NCBI GenBank assembly: GCA_902805845.1
Contig: CADCUI010000066.1
Span: 18,616-82,615, forward strand
Source of the DNA: an uncultured Nocardioidaceae bacterium
Lineage (GTDB): Bacteria; Actinomycetota; Actinomycetes; Propionibacteriales; Nocardioidaceae
Reading direction: 5' to 3'
DNA: 64,000 nucleotides
Below the pieces are notes generated by a model. It searched no databases and had not been told where the DNA came from. It saw only the letters and a program-made list of their open reading frames with translations. How positions within the stretch are numbered: the first letter of the stretch is position 1; every line of letters starts with the position of its first letter. A program made the translations under genes and the position numbers. Below are positions 26,895 through 35,241 of this stretch, one piece after another.

Positions 26895-27542
26895 ATGCTG
26901 TTCTCGAGGAACAAGAGCCGTCTGCCGAGCGCCGAGGAGGCGCTGCCCGGCCGCGACCAGCCCTGGTTCTCGCTTCCGGAACGGCACCAGGTGCTGGACG
27001 CCCCGGTGGTCACCGACGACGTCCCCGCCGGTCTGGAGGTGGCGATCTTCGGGCTCGGGTGCTTCTGGGGCGCCGAGGAGATCTACTGGCGGATGGAGGG
27101 CGTCTGGTCCACCAGCGTCGGGTACGCCGGCGGCAGCACCAGCCACCCGTCGTACGACGAGGTCTGCTCGGGCATGACCGGCCACACCGAGGCGGTGCGC
27201 GTGGTGTTCGACCCCTCCCGGGTCTCGTACGAGCAGCTCGTCAAGACGTTCTTCGAGGTCCACGACCCCACCCAGGGCATGCGGCAGGGCAACGACGTCG
27301 GCACCCAGTACCGCTCGGCCATCTACACCACGACACCGGAGCAGGTGGAGGTCGCGGAGCGGCTGACCAAGGTGTACGGCGAGGAGCTCGCCGGACGAGG
27401 GCTGGACCCGATCACGACCGAGGTCGCCCCCGCGCCGACGTACTACTACGCCGAGGACTACCACCAGCAGTACCTGGCGAAGAACCCCTACGGGTACCGC
27501 TGCCACGCGAACACCGGAGTGCCCTTCCCCAGCGACTCGTAG
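26895..27542 (+). CDS. msrA: Peptide-methionine (S)-S-oxide reductase
   Basis: This enzyme repairs S-methionine sulfoxide in proteins using thioredoxin. The active site GCFWGAE has catalytic Cys56, and the family blocks GYAGG, HTEAV and YHQQYLAKNP are intact. The 215-residue length with about 45 extra N-terminal residues is the usual actinobacterial form. ATG 26895 has a strong GGAGGA site. It is divergent from metB, giving a methionine-related gene pair. Confidence 0.95.
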   Translation: MLFSRNKSRLPSAEEALPGRDQPWFSLPERHQVLDAPVVTDDVPAGLEVAIFGLGCFWGAEEIYWRMEGVWSTSVGYAGGSTSHPSYDEVCSGMTGHTEAVRVVFDPSRVSYEQLVKTFFEVHDPTQGMRQGNDVGTQYRSAIYTTTPEQVEVAERLTKVYGEELAGRGLDPITTEVAPAPTYYYAEDYHQQYLAKNPYGYRCHANTGVPFPSDS

Positions 27543-27566
27543 CGAGCCGACTTCGCGCCGATCGAC

Positions 27567-28168
27567 TCACTGAGGGTCTGGGGAGGTACGGAAGCCGGTC
27601 AAGCGGATGAGCCTGGCCGGCACGCCGGCGACAATCGCGTCGGCCGGCACGTCCTTGGTGACGACAGCGCCGGCTCCCACGACCGCGCCGTCGCCGATCG
27701 TGACGCCGGGAACCACCGTGACCCCTGCGCCGAGCCACACCTTGCTGCCGATCACGACCGGCGCGGGGCTCATGTAAGCGTGCCGGTCGGGGTCGATGCT
27801 TGGTCGAGCGTCGTCAGCGTGCTGCCGTGGCCGATGAGTGAGCCGTCCCCGATCGTGATGCCGCCGGTGTCCTGGAAGCGGCAGCCGATGTTGATGAAGA
27901 CCTCCTTGCCCAGGGTCAGGTTCTTGCCGAACTCGCTGTAAAAGGGTGGGAACACTGCAACTGACTCATCCACTGGCTTGCCGGTGAGCCGGGTGAGCAG
28001 GGCACGTACCTCCTCGGGCGTGCGATATCCCGTGTTGAGCTCGGTGACGGTGCGCAATGCTTCCTGCGCGGCTTCCTGCGCGGCGCCGTGCATGAACTCG
28101 TGATGCTCGGAGCCGCCTTCGATCAGGCCTCCGTTGTCGACGTGTGCGAGAAACTCAAGCAGGTCCAT
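27567..28168 (-). pseudogene. Frameshifted hexapeptide-repeat acetyltransferase (maltose/galactoside type)
   Basis: Two adjacent frames together make one left-handed beta-helix O-acetyltransferase of about 200 residues. The N-terminal part starts at ATG 28168 (MDLLEFLAHVDNGG) and runs through [15 protein letters not shown] and [19 protein letters not shown]. The C-terminal part, [19 protein letters not shown] through [15 protein letters not shown], continues in another frame. The shift falls near 27805-27812: restoring one base gives the expected [15 protein letters not shown] junction. The open frame would otherwise stop near 27770. A sequencing error is the alternative to a real mutation. 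Confidence 0.8.
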
Positions 28169-28174
28169 GAGTGA

Positions 28175-28414
28175 CTTCCTTGTTGCTGGTTTCCTAGCCG
28201 GCTCTGGGCCGACCACAACGTTCGCAGCCACGGCACGGGCACCAAGCGTTTCCAGCACCCCGTCGTCGGGGAGGTCACGCTTGCCTACGAGGAGCTGGCC
28301 ATCACCGCCGAACCCGGGCTCATGCTGTTCATCTACACCGCCGAGCCCGGCTCCCCGTCCGCCGAACGCCTCCACGTGCTCGCGTCCTGGGCGGCACCCG
28401 CACCGATCGGCTGA
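28175..28414 (+). pseudogene. C-terminal remnant of an MmyB-like helix-turn-helix regulator
   Basis: An open frame with no start codon or ribosome site encodes about 72 residues: RLWADHNVRSHGTGTKRF, HPVVGEVTLAYEELAI, LFIYTAEPGSPSAERLHVL, ASWAA, then a stop. This is the C-terminal end of the MmyB-like ligand-binding domain found in XRE-family actinobacterial regulators of about 280 residues. The DNA-binding N-terminal two-thirds is missing, and the break sits beside the divergent acetyltransferase start, so a deletion probably joined the two. Confidence 0.8.
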
Positions 28415-28424
28415 CGGCTGACCC

Positions 28425-28507
28425 GGCCACCTCGACGTGCAGCCTGGCCCGCGGACGAGCTCATCGACGGCTCACGGGCGAGGGTTGCACGTCCGGCGGG
28501 CCTGTCC
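28425..28507 (+). repeat. Structured repeat, copy A
   Basis: This 80-base element shares its ends and core with 34394-34477. GACGTGCA (28434-28441) pairs with TGCACGTC (28486-28493). GGCCCGCGGAC (28446-28456) pairs with GTCCGGCGGGCC (28491-28502) with one bulge. The pairings interlock, giving a pseudoknot or two alternative folds, and an inner GAGC/GCTC hairpin is possible. It lies 106 bases before the DUF1707 gene, in the same direction. Confidence 0.65.
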
Positions 28508-28599
28508 GCCTGCCCCGGCCGCGCGGACCGTGCGCGACAACGGGGAGGGCGGGCTCTCCTGACCCTCGGGACGTCCGGCTGGAGCCCGAGCGAGCCGCT

Positions 28600-28605
28600 T
28601 AGGAT
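28600..28605 (+). promoter_or_regulatory. -10 element, leaderless start of DUF1707 gene
   Basis: TAGGAT lies seven bases before ATG 28613. It contains part of the alternative ATG at 28604, which argues for 28613 as the true start. Confidence 0.5.
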
Positions 28606-28612
28606 GGCGGGC

Positions 28613-29281
28613 ATGGAGGGACAACCGCGCGAGGGACCCGGCGGCCAGGTCGTGCGGCCCGACCCCAGTCTGCTGCGCGTCTCCGACGACGACCGGCACA
28701 AGGTCGCGGAGGTGCTCCGCACCGCTGCCGGAGAGGGACGCATCGACCTCGAGGAGCTCGAGGAGCGGCTCGAGGCGGCCTACGCCGCCAAGACGTACGG
28801 CGAGCTGGTTCCCCTCACCATCGACCTCCCGACGTCGAGGCCGTCCACTCAGGTGTCGCCTCGCGTGACGACGCCTGCAGAGCACACCGGCGCCACGTCG
28901 TACACCGGGTCGTTCTCCGTCATGGGCGACTGCACCCGGCGCGGGGTCTGGAAGGTTCCAGAGAAGCACACGGCGTTCTCGATGATGGGATCGATCACGA
29001 TCGACCTCCGCGAGGCGGATTTCACTTCCTCCGAGACCATCATCGACGCCTACGCGATCATGGCCCACATCGACATCATCGTGAATCCCTCCACCCGCGT
29101 GGTCGTCGACGGTGTCGGCATCATGGGCGACATGAGCGAGGCCCGCTCCAAGGTCGCTGCCGACCTCACGGCCGCCTCACCCACCGTGCGGGTGCGCGGC
29201 ATGGCGCTCATGGCCGCGATCACCGTCAAGCGCAAGGACATGCCCGGCACGAGCCGCCCGAAGTGGCTCGGCCGGGCATAG
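28613..29281 (+). CDS. DUF1707 and LiaF-like C-terminal domain protein
   Basis: This 222-residue protein has an N-terminal DUF1707 (SHOCT-like) domain, LRVSDDDRHKVAEVLRTAAGEGRIDLEELEERL, spanning about residues 20-70. A C-terminal beta-rich domain of the type found in LiaF/VraT cell-envelope stress proteins (FSVMGDCTRRGVWKV, then repeated MGSITIDLREA-like strands) follows. No membrane segment is present. Relatives are thought to sense envelope stress, but this one has no linked two-component genes. ATG 28613 is chosen by the upstream TAGGAT. Confidence 0.85.
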   Translation: MEGQPREGPGGQVVRPDPSLLRVSDDDRHKVAEVLRTAAGEGRIDLEELEERLEAAYAAKTYGELVPLTIDLPTSRPSTQVSPRVTTPAEHTGATSYTGSFSVMGDCTRRGVWKVPEKHTAFSMMGSITIDLREADFTSSETIIDAYAIMAHIDIIVNPSTRVVVDGVGIMGDMSEARSKVAADLTAASPTVRVRGMALMAAITVKRKDMPGTSRPKWLGRA

Positions 29282-29311
29282 TCCGGCACCACGGCTGAGG
29301 GCTCGAGGTGC

Positions 29312-30871
29312 TCAGCAGGCGGAGTACGAGGTGCGGGTCAGCGCTGGGCCGGTCCTGACCTGCTTGCCGGCGCGCAGGCTCCACGCCCGCTGCCAGTCGG
29401 AGTTCACCTGGGCGCCGTTCATCTCGGTGTCTGCGCCGATCAGGCTGAGCCGTGGCACCAGCTTGACGCCGAGCTGTGCCCCCGCGTCCCTGACGGTGCC
29501 GATCGGGTTGCTGTCGCGGAACCAGGTGATGTGGCCCCGCCCGACCTCGACGGCGACGTTGAACGACTGCTCTGCCAGGCGCACGTCCGGCAGGGTCCGA
29601 CGCCAGACGGCGCCGTTGCTGCGGGACCGTACCCCGAAACGCATCCCGGGTGACGCCATGGTGAAGTCGGCGAGGACGACGCTCTCGGAGGGGCAACCAG
29701 TTACGGGTGCCCCGGCCGGGACCAGCTCGAGCCGGAACCGGTAGGGCCTGGCGCCGGTCTCCCACGGGCGACCCTGGAGGCGGAACTCCCACCGGCCGTG
29801 CGCCCGGGCAGCCCCGTCCAGAGTTGCGGCGATGCTCCCACGGTCACCGGGACCGACCCGCTTGAACTTGCTCTGCAGCACCAAGCCTCCGTTGAACGGG
29901 GTGACGCGGCCTGTTCCGCTGGAGCTGGCACGCCATTTGCCGCCCAGGACGTTGCCCTTCGACGGCGGCGAGTTGAGGCTCTGCCCGTGCGTCCAGGCGT
30001 AGTCGTAGCGCACCGGTCCCCACCCGAACCGGCCCGAGGCGGTGGGTCGGAACGACGACCTGGTCGTCGTGGAACGGCGCAGTGCAGTGGTAGGCGGCTG
30101 GCTGACGGCGCGGGCACGCGAGGCGGAGAAGTAGGCGGGGAACGAGGCGAACCAGCCGATGCTGTGCGCTCCGGCGGTCCAGCGCTGTTCGCGGGCGCGC
30201 AGCACCTGGGTTCCGGACGCCGGCGCGGTCACGGTGAAGGACGTCCTGCCGTCGGCATTGGTGGTCCCGGTGCCGATGGTGCTCCACTGCTGGGCGTTGA
30301 CGCGCTTCTGGAGCAGCACGGTCCGCCCGGGAATCGGCGGCGGCGTGCCCCATTCGCCCGCGACCTCCGGGGTGGTGTCGACGACGACGGTGAAGCGGGT
30401 GCCGGGACGGACCCGGTAGAACGGGTAGTCGGGGTTGCCGCCGACCGGGGTGAGGGTCAGCTCCTGCGGGTTGGCCCTGAACAGGTACGCGTTGGTGACC
30501 CGGCCACCGCCGGTGACGCGGTAGCTCACGTTGACCATCGCGGGGGCGCGGAAGACGAAGTCGAAGCGTCCGGAGCTGTCCGTGCGGAACGCGGACCCGG
30601 GCACGTCGCCCCAGGTGTCACCGCGCCGGTTCCCCTTCGCCTGCAGGTGCACCGACCGGGATCCGGTGACGCCGAGATTGCCCTGGAACCGGACCGCCTG
30701 CCCGGCGACGTAGCGGTTCGGGCTCACCGACAACGAGCCGGTGGTGGCGGCCACCGCCGCGCCGGCCGACTGGAGCGGGGTGGCGGCCACGAGAGCGGGG
30801 GCAACGGCCACGGCCGACGCAGTGAGCGCGAACCCAGCGGCGCGGAGGGCGGTGAGGAGACGAAGGTGCAC
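29312..30871 (-). CDS. Secreted lectin/glucanase-fold protein
   Basis: This 519-residue exported protein has a signal peptide (hydrophobic residues about 11-35, likely AXA-type cleavage), one or two N-terminal beta-sandwich domains (about residues 45-240, containing VRFQGNLGVTGSRSVHLQ and an FTVTAPASGTQVLRA strand) and a C-terminal concanavalin-A-like region (about 275-519). The glycoside hydrolase 16 catalytic ExDxxE motif is not evident, so binding rather than hydrolysis is likely. It starts at GTG 30871. The family is uncharacterised. Confidence 0.65.
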   Translation of the reverse strand: MHLRLLTALRAAGFALTASAVAVAPALVAATPLQSAGAAVAATTGSLSVSPNRYVAGQAVRFQGNLGVTGSRSVHLQAKGNRRGDTWGDVPGSAFRTDSSGRFDFVFRAPAMVNVSYRVTGGGRVTNAYLFRANPQELTLTPVGGNPDYPFYRVRPGTRFTVVVDTTPEVAGEWGTPPPIPGRTVLLQKRVNAQQWSTIGTGTTNADGRTSFTVTAPASGTQVLRAREQRWTAGAHSIGWFASFPAYFSASRARAVSQPPTTALRRSTTTRSSFRPTASGRFGWGPVRYDYAWTHGQSLNSPPSKGNVLGGKWRASSSGTGRVTPFNGGLVLQSKFKRVGPGDRGSIAATLDGAARAHGRWEFRLQGRPWETGARPYRFRLELVPAGAPVTGCPSESVVLADFTMASPGMRFGVRSRSNGAVWRRTLPDVRLAEQSFNVAVEVGRGHITWFRDSNPIGTVRDAGAQLGVKLVPRLSLIGADTEMNGAQVNSDWQRAWSLRAGKQVRTGPALTRTSYSAC

Positions 30872-31049
30872 GAGGAGGCGCTTCCTGACGGGGACATCGA
30901 GGCAGCGGCGAGTGGCTGCGCAAGCCCATCGGCAACGCCAGCGAGCACCTTAGGTGTTGTCAGCACGACATGTCGACTCGGTGAAGGGCGGTCAGGTGCA
31001 GCGGGCAGATCGGTGCGACCGAGCGCTCGACGTACGTGGGCGACGGCCT

Positions 31050-31105
31050 GGGCGGGTCGGCCAGACATCGTGGGCGGGTCGGCCAGACATCGTGGGCGGG
31101 TCGGC
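31050..31105 (+). repeat. 22-bp intergenic repeat array, locus 6
   Basis: Two identical complete units (31050-31071 and 31072-31093, GGGCGGGTCGG then CCAGACATCGT) and a partial third (31094-31105). It ends 26 bases past the stop of the histidine kinase gene. The rest of the 260-bp spacer 30872-31131 shows no gene. Confidence 0.92.
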
Positions 31106-31131
31106 GCACGCCCCTGCCTCCCGCGTGGCCC

Positions 31132-32523
31132 CTACCGCAGCTCTCCCAGGACGGGCAGCGTCACGCGCATGACCGTGCGTCCAGGCTCGGAGTCGATCGA
31201 CATCTCGCCTGAGTGGCGCTCCTCGATGATCCGCCTGGAGATGTCGAGCCCCAGACCGGTCCCCTTGCCCACGTCCTTGGTCGTGTAGAACGGCTCGAAG
31301 GCCCGGGCCTGCACGTCCGGAGGCATCCCCGGCCCGGTGTCGGCGACCTCGACGGCGATGCGACCCAGGTCGTCGACGTGGGCGGACAGCCGGAGGGTTC
31401 CCGCACCCTCCATGGCGTCGACCGCGTTGTCGATGAGGTTGGTCCAGACCTGGTTCAGCTCCCCTGGGATCGCCTCGATCATCGGCAGGTCGCCGGCGAA
31501 GTCCCGCTCGACGCTGACGCCCGCGAGCTTGTACCCCAGCATCACGACGGTGCTCTCGAGCCCCTCGGTGACGTCGATGCGCTGCACCGCGGCCCGGTCG
31601 AGCTGGGAGTAGGAGCGCACGGCCGCCACCAGTCCGGACACGCGGCCCGTGGCGTCCTTCACCTCCGACAGCAGCGCCTGCATGGCCAGCGAGTGAGCGA
31701 CCCACTCGATGCCCGCGGCCAGAGCCTCCGGGCCGAGGACCACGGCGAGGCGGTCGCACCAGGCGGTGTCCACCCCGGCCGCCGCCAGCACCGGAGCGAG
31801 CTCCCACTCCCGCTCGACGCCGTGGCCGCCCAGCCAGGTCGACAGGTCGTCCTCACGGTCGGCGAGTGCCAGCGGACCTGATCCGGTCTCAGCAGGACGG
31901 ACGGCGCGGTGCAACGCGTCGATCTCCGCGAACTGCTCCGCCGAGACCCCGTACGTCGAGAGCTGGATCAGGGACGAGACCAGCGCCTGGGTCGTGGTCG
32001 CCAGGGAGTCCACGGCACGTGTCGCTGCGGCGGCCGGGTTGTTGATCTCATGGGCCAGTCCGGCCGCCAGGGTGCCGAGCGCCACCAGCGCTTCGCGCTG
32101 ACGCGCCGTCGACTCGATCCGGCGGACGGTGTCGACGAGTCCCCGGATGAAGTGCACGCCGAAGGCGAACCACTCGTCACCCAGTCTGCGCAGCTCCTCG
32201 GCCGGCACCTCGAGCACCCGGCCACGCTCGAGTGCGCGGCCGGTGGCGAAGCAGAGGCCGTGGGGGTCCCAGGCGGCGAACCCGCCGGCCCACTGGCCCG
32301 GTTGACTCACCGCGCCCACCAGTGACTCCTCCTTGCCGACGCGCTTCGCGAGGCCGATGGACCCCTCCAGCAGCACCCACCACTTGTCAGCCGGCTGGCC
32401 CTCCTTCCACAGCTCGTCTCCGGTGTCGAAGACACGCTCGTCGCCCACCCGGACCAGCTCTGCCAGCTGCTGCTCCTCCAGGCCGGCGAACAGCGGCAGC
32501 CGGCGCAGCTCCTCGACGTCCAT
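31132..32523 (-). CDS. Histidine kinase with N-terminal cyclic-nucleotide-binding domain
   Basis: This 463-residue soluble sensor kinase begins with a Crp-like cNMP-binding domain (about residues 1-125). A dimerisation helix with phospho-accepting His158 in GLAHEINNPAAAA follows, then an HATPase domain with N-box NQVWTNLIDNAVDAM, G1 DTGPGMPP and G2 GKGTGLGLDISRR. No membrane helix is present, so it senses an internal signal. Its ATG shares a base with the stop of the response-regulator/thioredoxin-reductase fusion (TGATG), so the two are made together and are the natural partners. Confidence 0.9.
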   Translation of the reverse strand: MDVEELRRLPLFAGLEEQQLAELVRVGDERVFDTGDELWKEGQPADKWWVLLEGSIGLAKRVGKEESLVGAVSQPGQWAGGFAAWDPHGLCFATGRALERGRVLEVPAEELRRLGDEWFAFGVHFIRGLVDTVRRIESTARQREALVALGTLAAGLAHEINNPAAAATRAVDSLATTTQALVSSLIQLSTYGVSAEQFAEIDALHRAVRPAETGSGPLALADREDDLSTWLGGHGVEREWELAPVLAAAGVDTAWCDRLAVVLGPEALAAGIEWVAHSLAMQALLSEVKDATGRVSGLVAAVRSYSQLDRAAVQRIDVTEGLESTVVMLGYKLAGVSVERDFAGDLPMIEAIPGELNQVWTNLIDNAVDAMEGAGTLRLSAHVDDLGRIAVEVADTGPGMPPDVQARAFEPFYTTKDVGKGTGLGLDISRRIIEERHSGEMSIDSEPGRTVMRVTLPVLGELR

Positions 32524-34181
32524 CAGACGGTGGCCAGGTAGCGGTGGACGAGGTAGATCGCCATGGCACCCTCACCGACCGCGGACGCGACGCGCTTCAT
32601 CGAGTCCAAGCGGACGTCGCCGGCGGCGAACACGCCGGGAACGCTGGTCTCCAGCGCGTACGGTGGACGCTGGAGCGGCCACCTTCCTTCATCCGCGGAG
32701 GCGAGCACGTCCTGGCCGGTGAGGACGAATCCTCTCGCGTCCCGGGCGAGCTGCTCGCCCAGCCAGTCGGTGCGGGGAGCGGCGCCGATGAAGACGAACA
32801 GCCAGCTGGCCGGGACCTCCTTCTTGGTCCCGCTCTTCCGGTCCGCGAGGGTCAGGGTCTCCAGGCGGCCGTCGCCACCGGCAGCGGCGACCTCCGTGTG
32901 GAGGAGGACTTCCACGTTGGGCGTCGCCGTGATCCGGTCGACGAGGTACTGCGACATGCCGCTCGCCAGGTCACCGCCCCTCACCAGCAGCACCACCCGC
33001 TCGGCGTACTTGGCGAAGTTCAGCACCGCCTGACCTGCAGAGTTGGCCGCACCCACGACGTAGACGCCGTCACCCTCGCACTGCCTCGCCTCGCTCGCGG
33101 AGGCCCCGTAGTAGATGCCCCGTGACGCCAGCTCCTCCACGCCGGGCGCCTCGAGGCGCCGGTAGGAGACGCCGGTCGCCACCACCACCGACCGCGCCTC
33201 GATGGCGCCGCCGTCTCCGAGCAGCACCGCCCGGACCGGTCCGCGCTCCTCGAAGCCGATCCCGTCGCTGGCGAGGACGGTCTCGGCGCCGAACCTGGCC
33301 GCCTGGGCGACGGCGCGATGCGTCAGGTCGGATCCCGACAAACCCTTCGGGAACCCCAGGTAGTTCTCGATGGAGGCGCTCTGCGCCGCCTGTCCACCGG
33401 GAGCGTCCCGTTCGATCACCACGGTGGACAGTCCTTCCGAGGCGGCGTAGACCGCAGCAGCCAGCCCCGCAGGACCGGCGCCGACGATGCAGAGGTCGTA
33501 CAGGGGTTGCTCAGCCCGGGTGCGCAGGCCGAGGGCGTCCGCGAGCTCCCGTGGTGAGGGAGCGACAAGCGCGTCCCCGTCCGGCACGAGGACCAGCGGG
33601 AGGTCCTGCATGGTCCGCTGCGCGACGTCGATCAGGCGTCGGGCCTCCTCGTCCCGCTCGACGTCCAGCCAGCGGTAGGGCACGTGGTTGCGAGCCAGGA
33701 AGGTCTTGACGTCATAGCTGCGGTCGGACCACCGGTGACCGATCACCCGGACCTGGGAGGTCTCCGGAGGATGGTCGCTCGACCAGTCGTCGAGGAGACC
33801 GTCCACCACCGGATAGAGCCGCTCGGCGGGAGGGTCCCACGGCTTGAACATGTAGTAGTCGAGCGCGATGTCGTTGATCGCCTTGATCGCGACGTCGGTG
33901 TCGGCGTACGCCGTCAGCAGGAGGAGCTTCGTCTCGGGGGACACGCGTCGCACCTCGCCGAGCATCTCGATGCCCGTCATCTCGGGCATCCGCTGGTCCG
34001 AGGCCACCAGGGCCACCGAGCGGTCCCGCAGGGTCAGCTCGTCGAGGAGCGTGAGCGCCTCGCCCCCCGACGTGGCGGCGATCACCCGGTAGTCGGCGGC
34101 GTAGCGGGCTCGGAGGTCGCGGACGATGGCCTGGGAGACCACGGGATCGTCGTCGACCGCCAGGATCGTGGGCTTGCTCAT
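32523..34181 (-). CDS. Response regulator-thioredoxin reductase-like fusion
   Basis: This 552-residue three-part protein has a receiver domain (about 1-125; acidic Asp10-12, phospho-acceptor Asp62, Lys113) and a glutaredoxin-like fold (about 143-215) in which the CxxC position reads SDRS. A FAD/NAD(P)H thioredoxin-reductase module (229-552, GAGPAG at 234-239) completes it. The reductase's usual CATC redox site is replaced by ASASEARQC, leaving only Cys367. It can probably bind FAD and NADPH but not pass electrons through a cysteine pair. ATG 34181 begins MSKPTILAVDDD. Confidence 0.88.
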   Translation of the reverse strand: MSKPTILAVDDDPVVSQAIVRDLRARYAADYRVIAATSGGEALTLLDELTLRDRSVALVASDQRMPEMTGIEMLGEVRRVSPETKLLLLTAYADTDVAIKAINDIALDYYMFKPWDPPAERLYPVVDGLLDDWSSDHPPETSQVRVIGHRWSDRSYDVKTFLARNHVPYRWLDVERDEEARRLIDVAQRTMQDLPLVLVPDGDALVAPSPRELADALGLRTRAEQPLYDLCIVGAGPAGLAAAVYAASEGLSTVVIERDAPGGQAAQSASIENYLGFPKGLSGSDLTHRAVAQAARFGAETVLASDGIGFEERGPVRAVLLGDGGAIEARSVVVATGVSYRRLEAPGVEELASRGIYYGASASEARQCEGDGVYVVGAANSAGQAVLNFAKYAERVVLLVRGGDLASGMSQYLVDRITATPNVEVLLHTEVAAAGGDGRLETLTLADRKSGTKKEVPASWLFVFIGAAPRTDWLGEQLARDARGFVLTGQDVLASADEGRWPLQRPPYALETSVPGVFAAGDVRLDSMKRVASAVGEGAMAIYLVHRYLATV

Positions 34182-34393
34182 GGCGTGATCGCGGCTCCTG
34201 ACCGGTGGGGCGTACGACTTCTCCCAGGCGGGCTCGGGCGGTGCGACCACGCCAGCCCGCGCGCAGCCGTGAAGTCCAGCGACGCTGGGGCAGCGCCTCG
34301 ATCTTGCCGCATGGCGCGGCGGCTGGCTACACGTCAGCGGGTGCGGTCGATGCCAGGACATCGGCGTGCCATCGGACTGCTGGCGTCTGAGTG
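34182..34393. other. Gene-free stretch upstream of the fusion gene
   Basis: No supported gene lies in the whole 34182-34617 spacer. This first part should contain the promoter of the fusion/kinase operon on the minus strand, but no clear hexamers or ribosome site before ATG 34181 could be picked out. The second part holds structured repeat copy B. Confidence 0.4.
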
Positions 34394-34477
34394 GGCCACC
34401 TCGACGTGCAGCCTGACCCGTGGACACGGCTCAAGAGCGGCTGGACCGAGGGTTGCACGTCCAACGGGTCCGTCCGG
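34394..34477 (+). repeat. Structured repeat, copy B
   Basis: This is the second copy of the element at 28425-28507. GACGTGCA (34403-34410) pairs with TGCACGTC (34454-34461). GACCCGTGGAC (34415-34425) pairs with GTCCAACGGGTC (34459-34470). Relative to copy A, two positions of the second stem differ on both strands (G-C to A-T and C-G to T-A), so pairing is kept. An inner hairpin GCTC-AA-GAGC (34430-34439) is present. It lies 140 bases before the DUF427 gene. Confidence 0.65.
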
Positions 34478-34617
34478 TCCGCATCCCCCTCCGGCTCACA
34501 GCCGTACTGCTACGTTCGGGGCGCCGGGGCACGACACCCCCGGCTTGTCCTTCAGACGATCCGTGTCCCGTCGAGCGCCTCGCCTGTTCCGAGATCTGGT
34601 GGGAGCACTGATGACAC

Positions 34618-35112
34618 GTGCGACCTGAGCGGGAGCAGCCTGGCCCCGGCCAGCTGTCGGTGTGGGACTTCCCGCGCCCACCTGCCTACGTGCAGTGGCA
34701 CGAGCGGGTCGAGATCGTGTTCGGTGGCGACCTCGTCGCGACGACCACCGAGGCCTGGTGCGTGCTGGAGACGTCGCACCCGCCGACCTACTACCTGCCG
34801 CCGTCGGCCTTCGTCGCCGGCTCGCTCCGGCCGGCCACGGGATCCTCGCTCTGCGAGTGGAAGGGTCCGGCTCGCTACCACGACGTGCTCGGCGGCGGAC
34901 GGATCGCCCCGCGGGCAGCCTGGTCCTACCCCGAACCCAGCCTGGATGCGGAGATGGTGCGCGACCACGTCGCGGTCTATCCCGCCCTCATGGATGCGTG
35001 CAGGGTCGACGGTGAGGTGGTGACACCGCAGCCGGGCGGTTTCTACGGCGGCTGGATAACCCCCCGTGTCGTCGGCCCGTTCAAGGGGAGCCCCGGAACG
35101 CTCGGCTGGTGA
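34618..35112 (+). CDS. DUF427 domain protein
   Basis: This 164-residue protein of the DUF427 family, a small beta-barrel fold common in actinobacteria and fungi, has the characteristic ETSHPPTYYLPPSA block near residues 51-64, CEWKGPARYHDV in the middle and AWSYPEP. The C-terminal FYGGWITPRVVGPFKG block is typical of the longer variant. Function is unknown. GTG 34618 follows GGGAG at about ten bases. Confidence 0.88.
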   Translation: MRPEREQPGPGQLSVWDFPRPPAYVQWHERVEIVFGGDLVATTTEAWCVLETSHPPTYYLPPSAFVAGSLRPATGSSLCEWKGPARYHDVLGGGRIAPRAAWSYPEPSLDAEMVRDHVAVYPALMDACRVDGEVVTPQPGGFYGGWITPRVVGPFKGSPGTLGW

Positions 35113-35241
35113 GGTCGGGCGGGCCTTCCGCGGGTACGTCGTGCAGACCGTGCAGGCCGGAGTTGCGTGGCCGGGGAGGATGGGCGTCATCCGCGCACGG
35201 TCGCAGGTCCGGAGCCACGTCGCGGGTCGAGAGGTGAAGCC

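Noticed and set aside
20440..31105. The 22-bp repeats as CRISPR arrays
   Set aside because: Units are directly adjacent or separated by nothing; there are no unique spacers of constant length and no cas genes.
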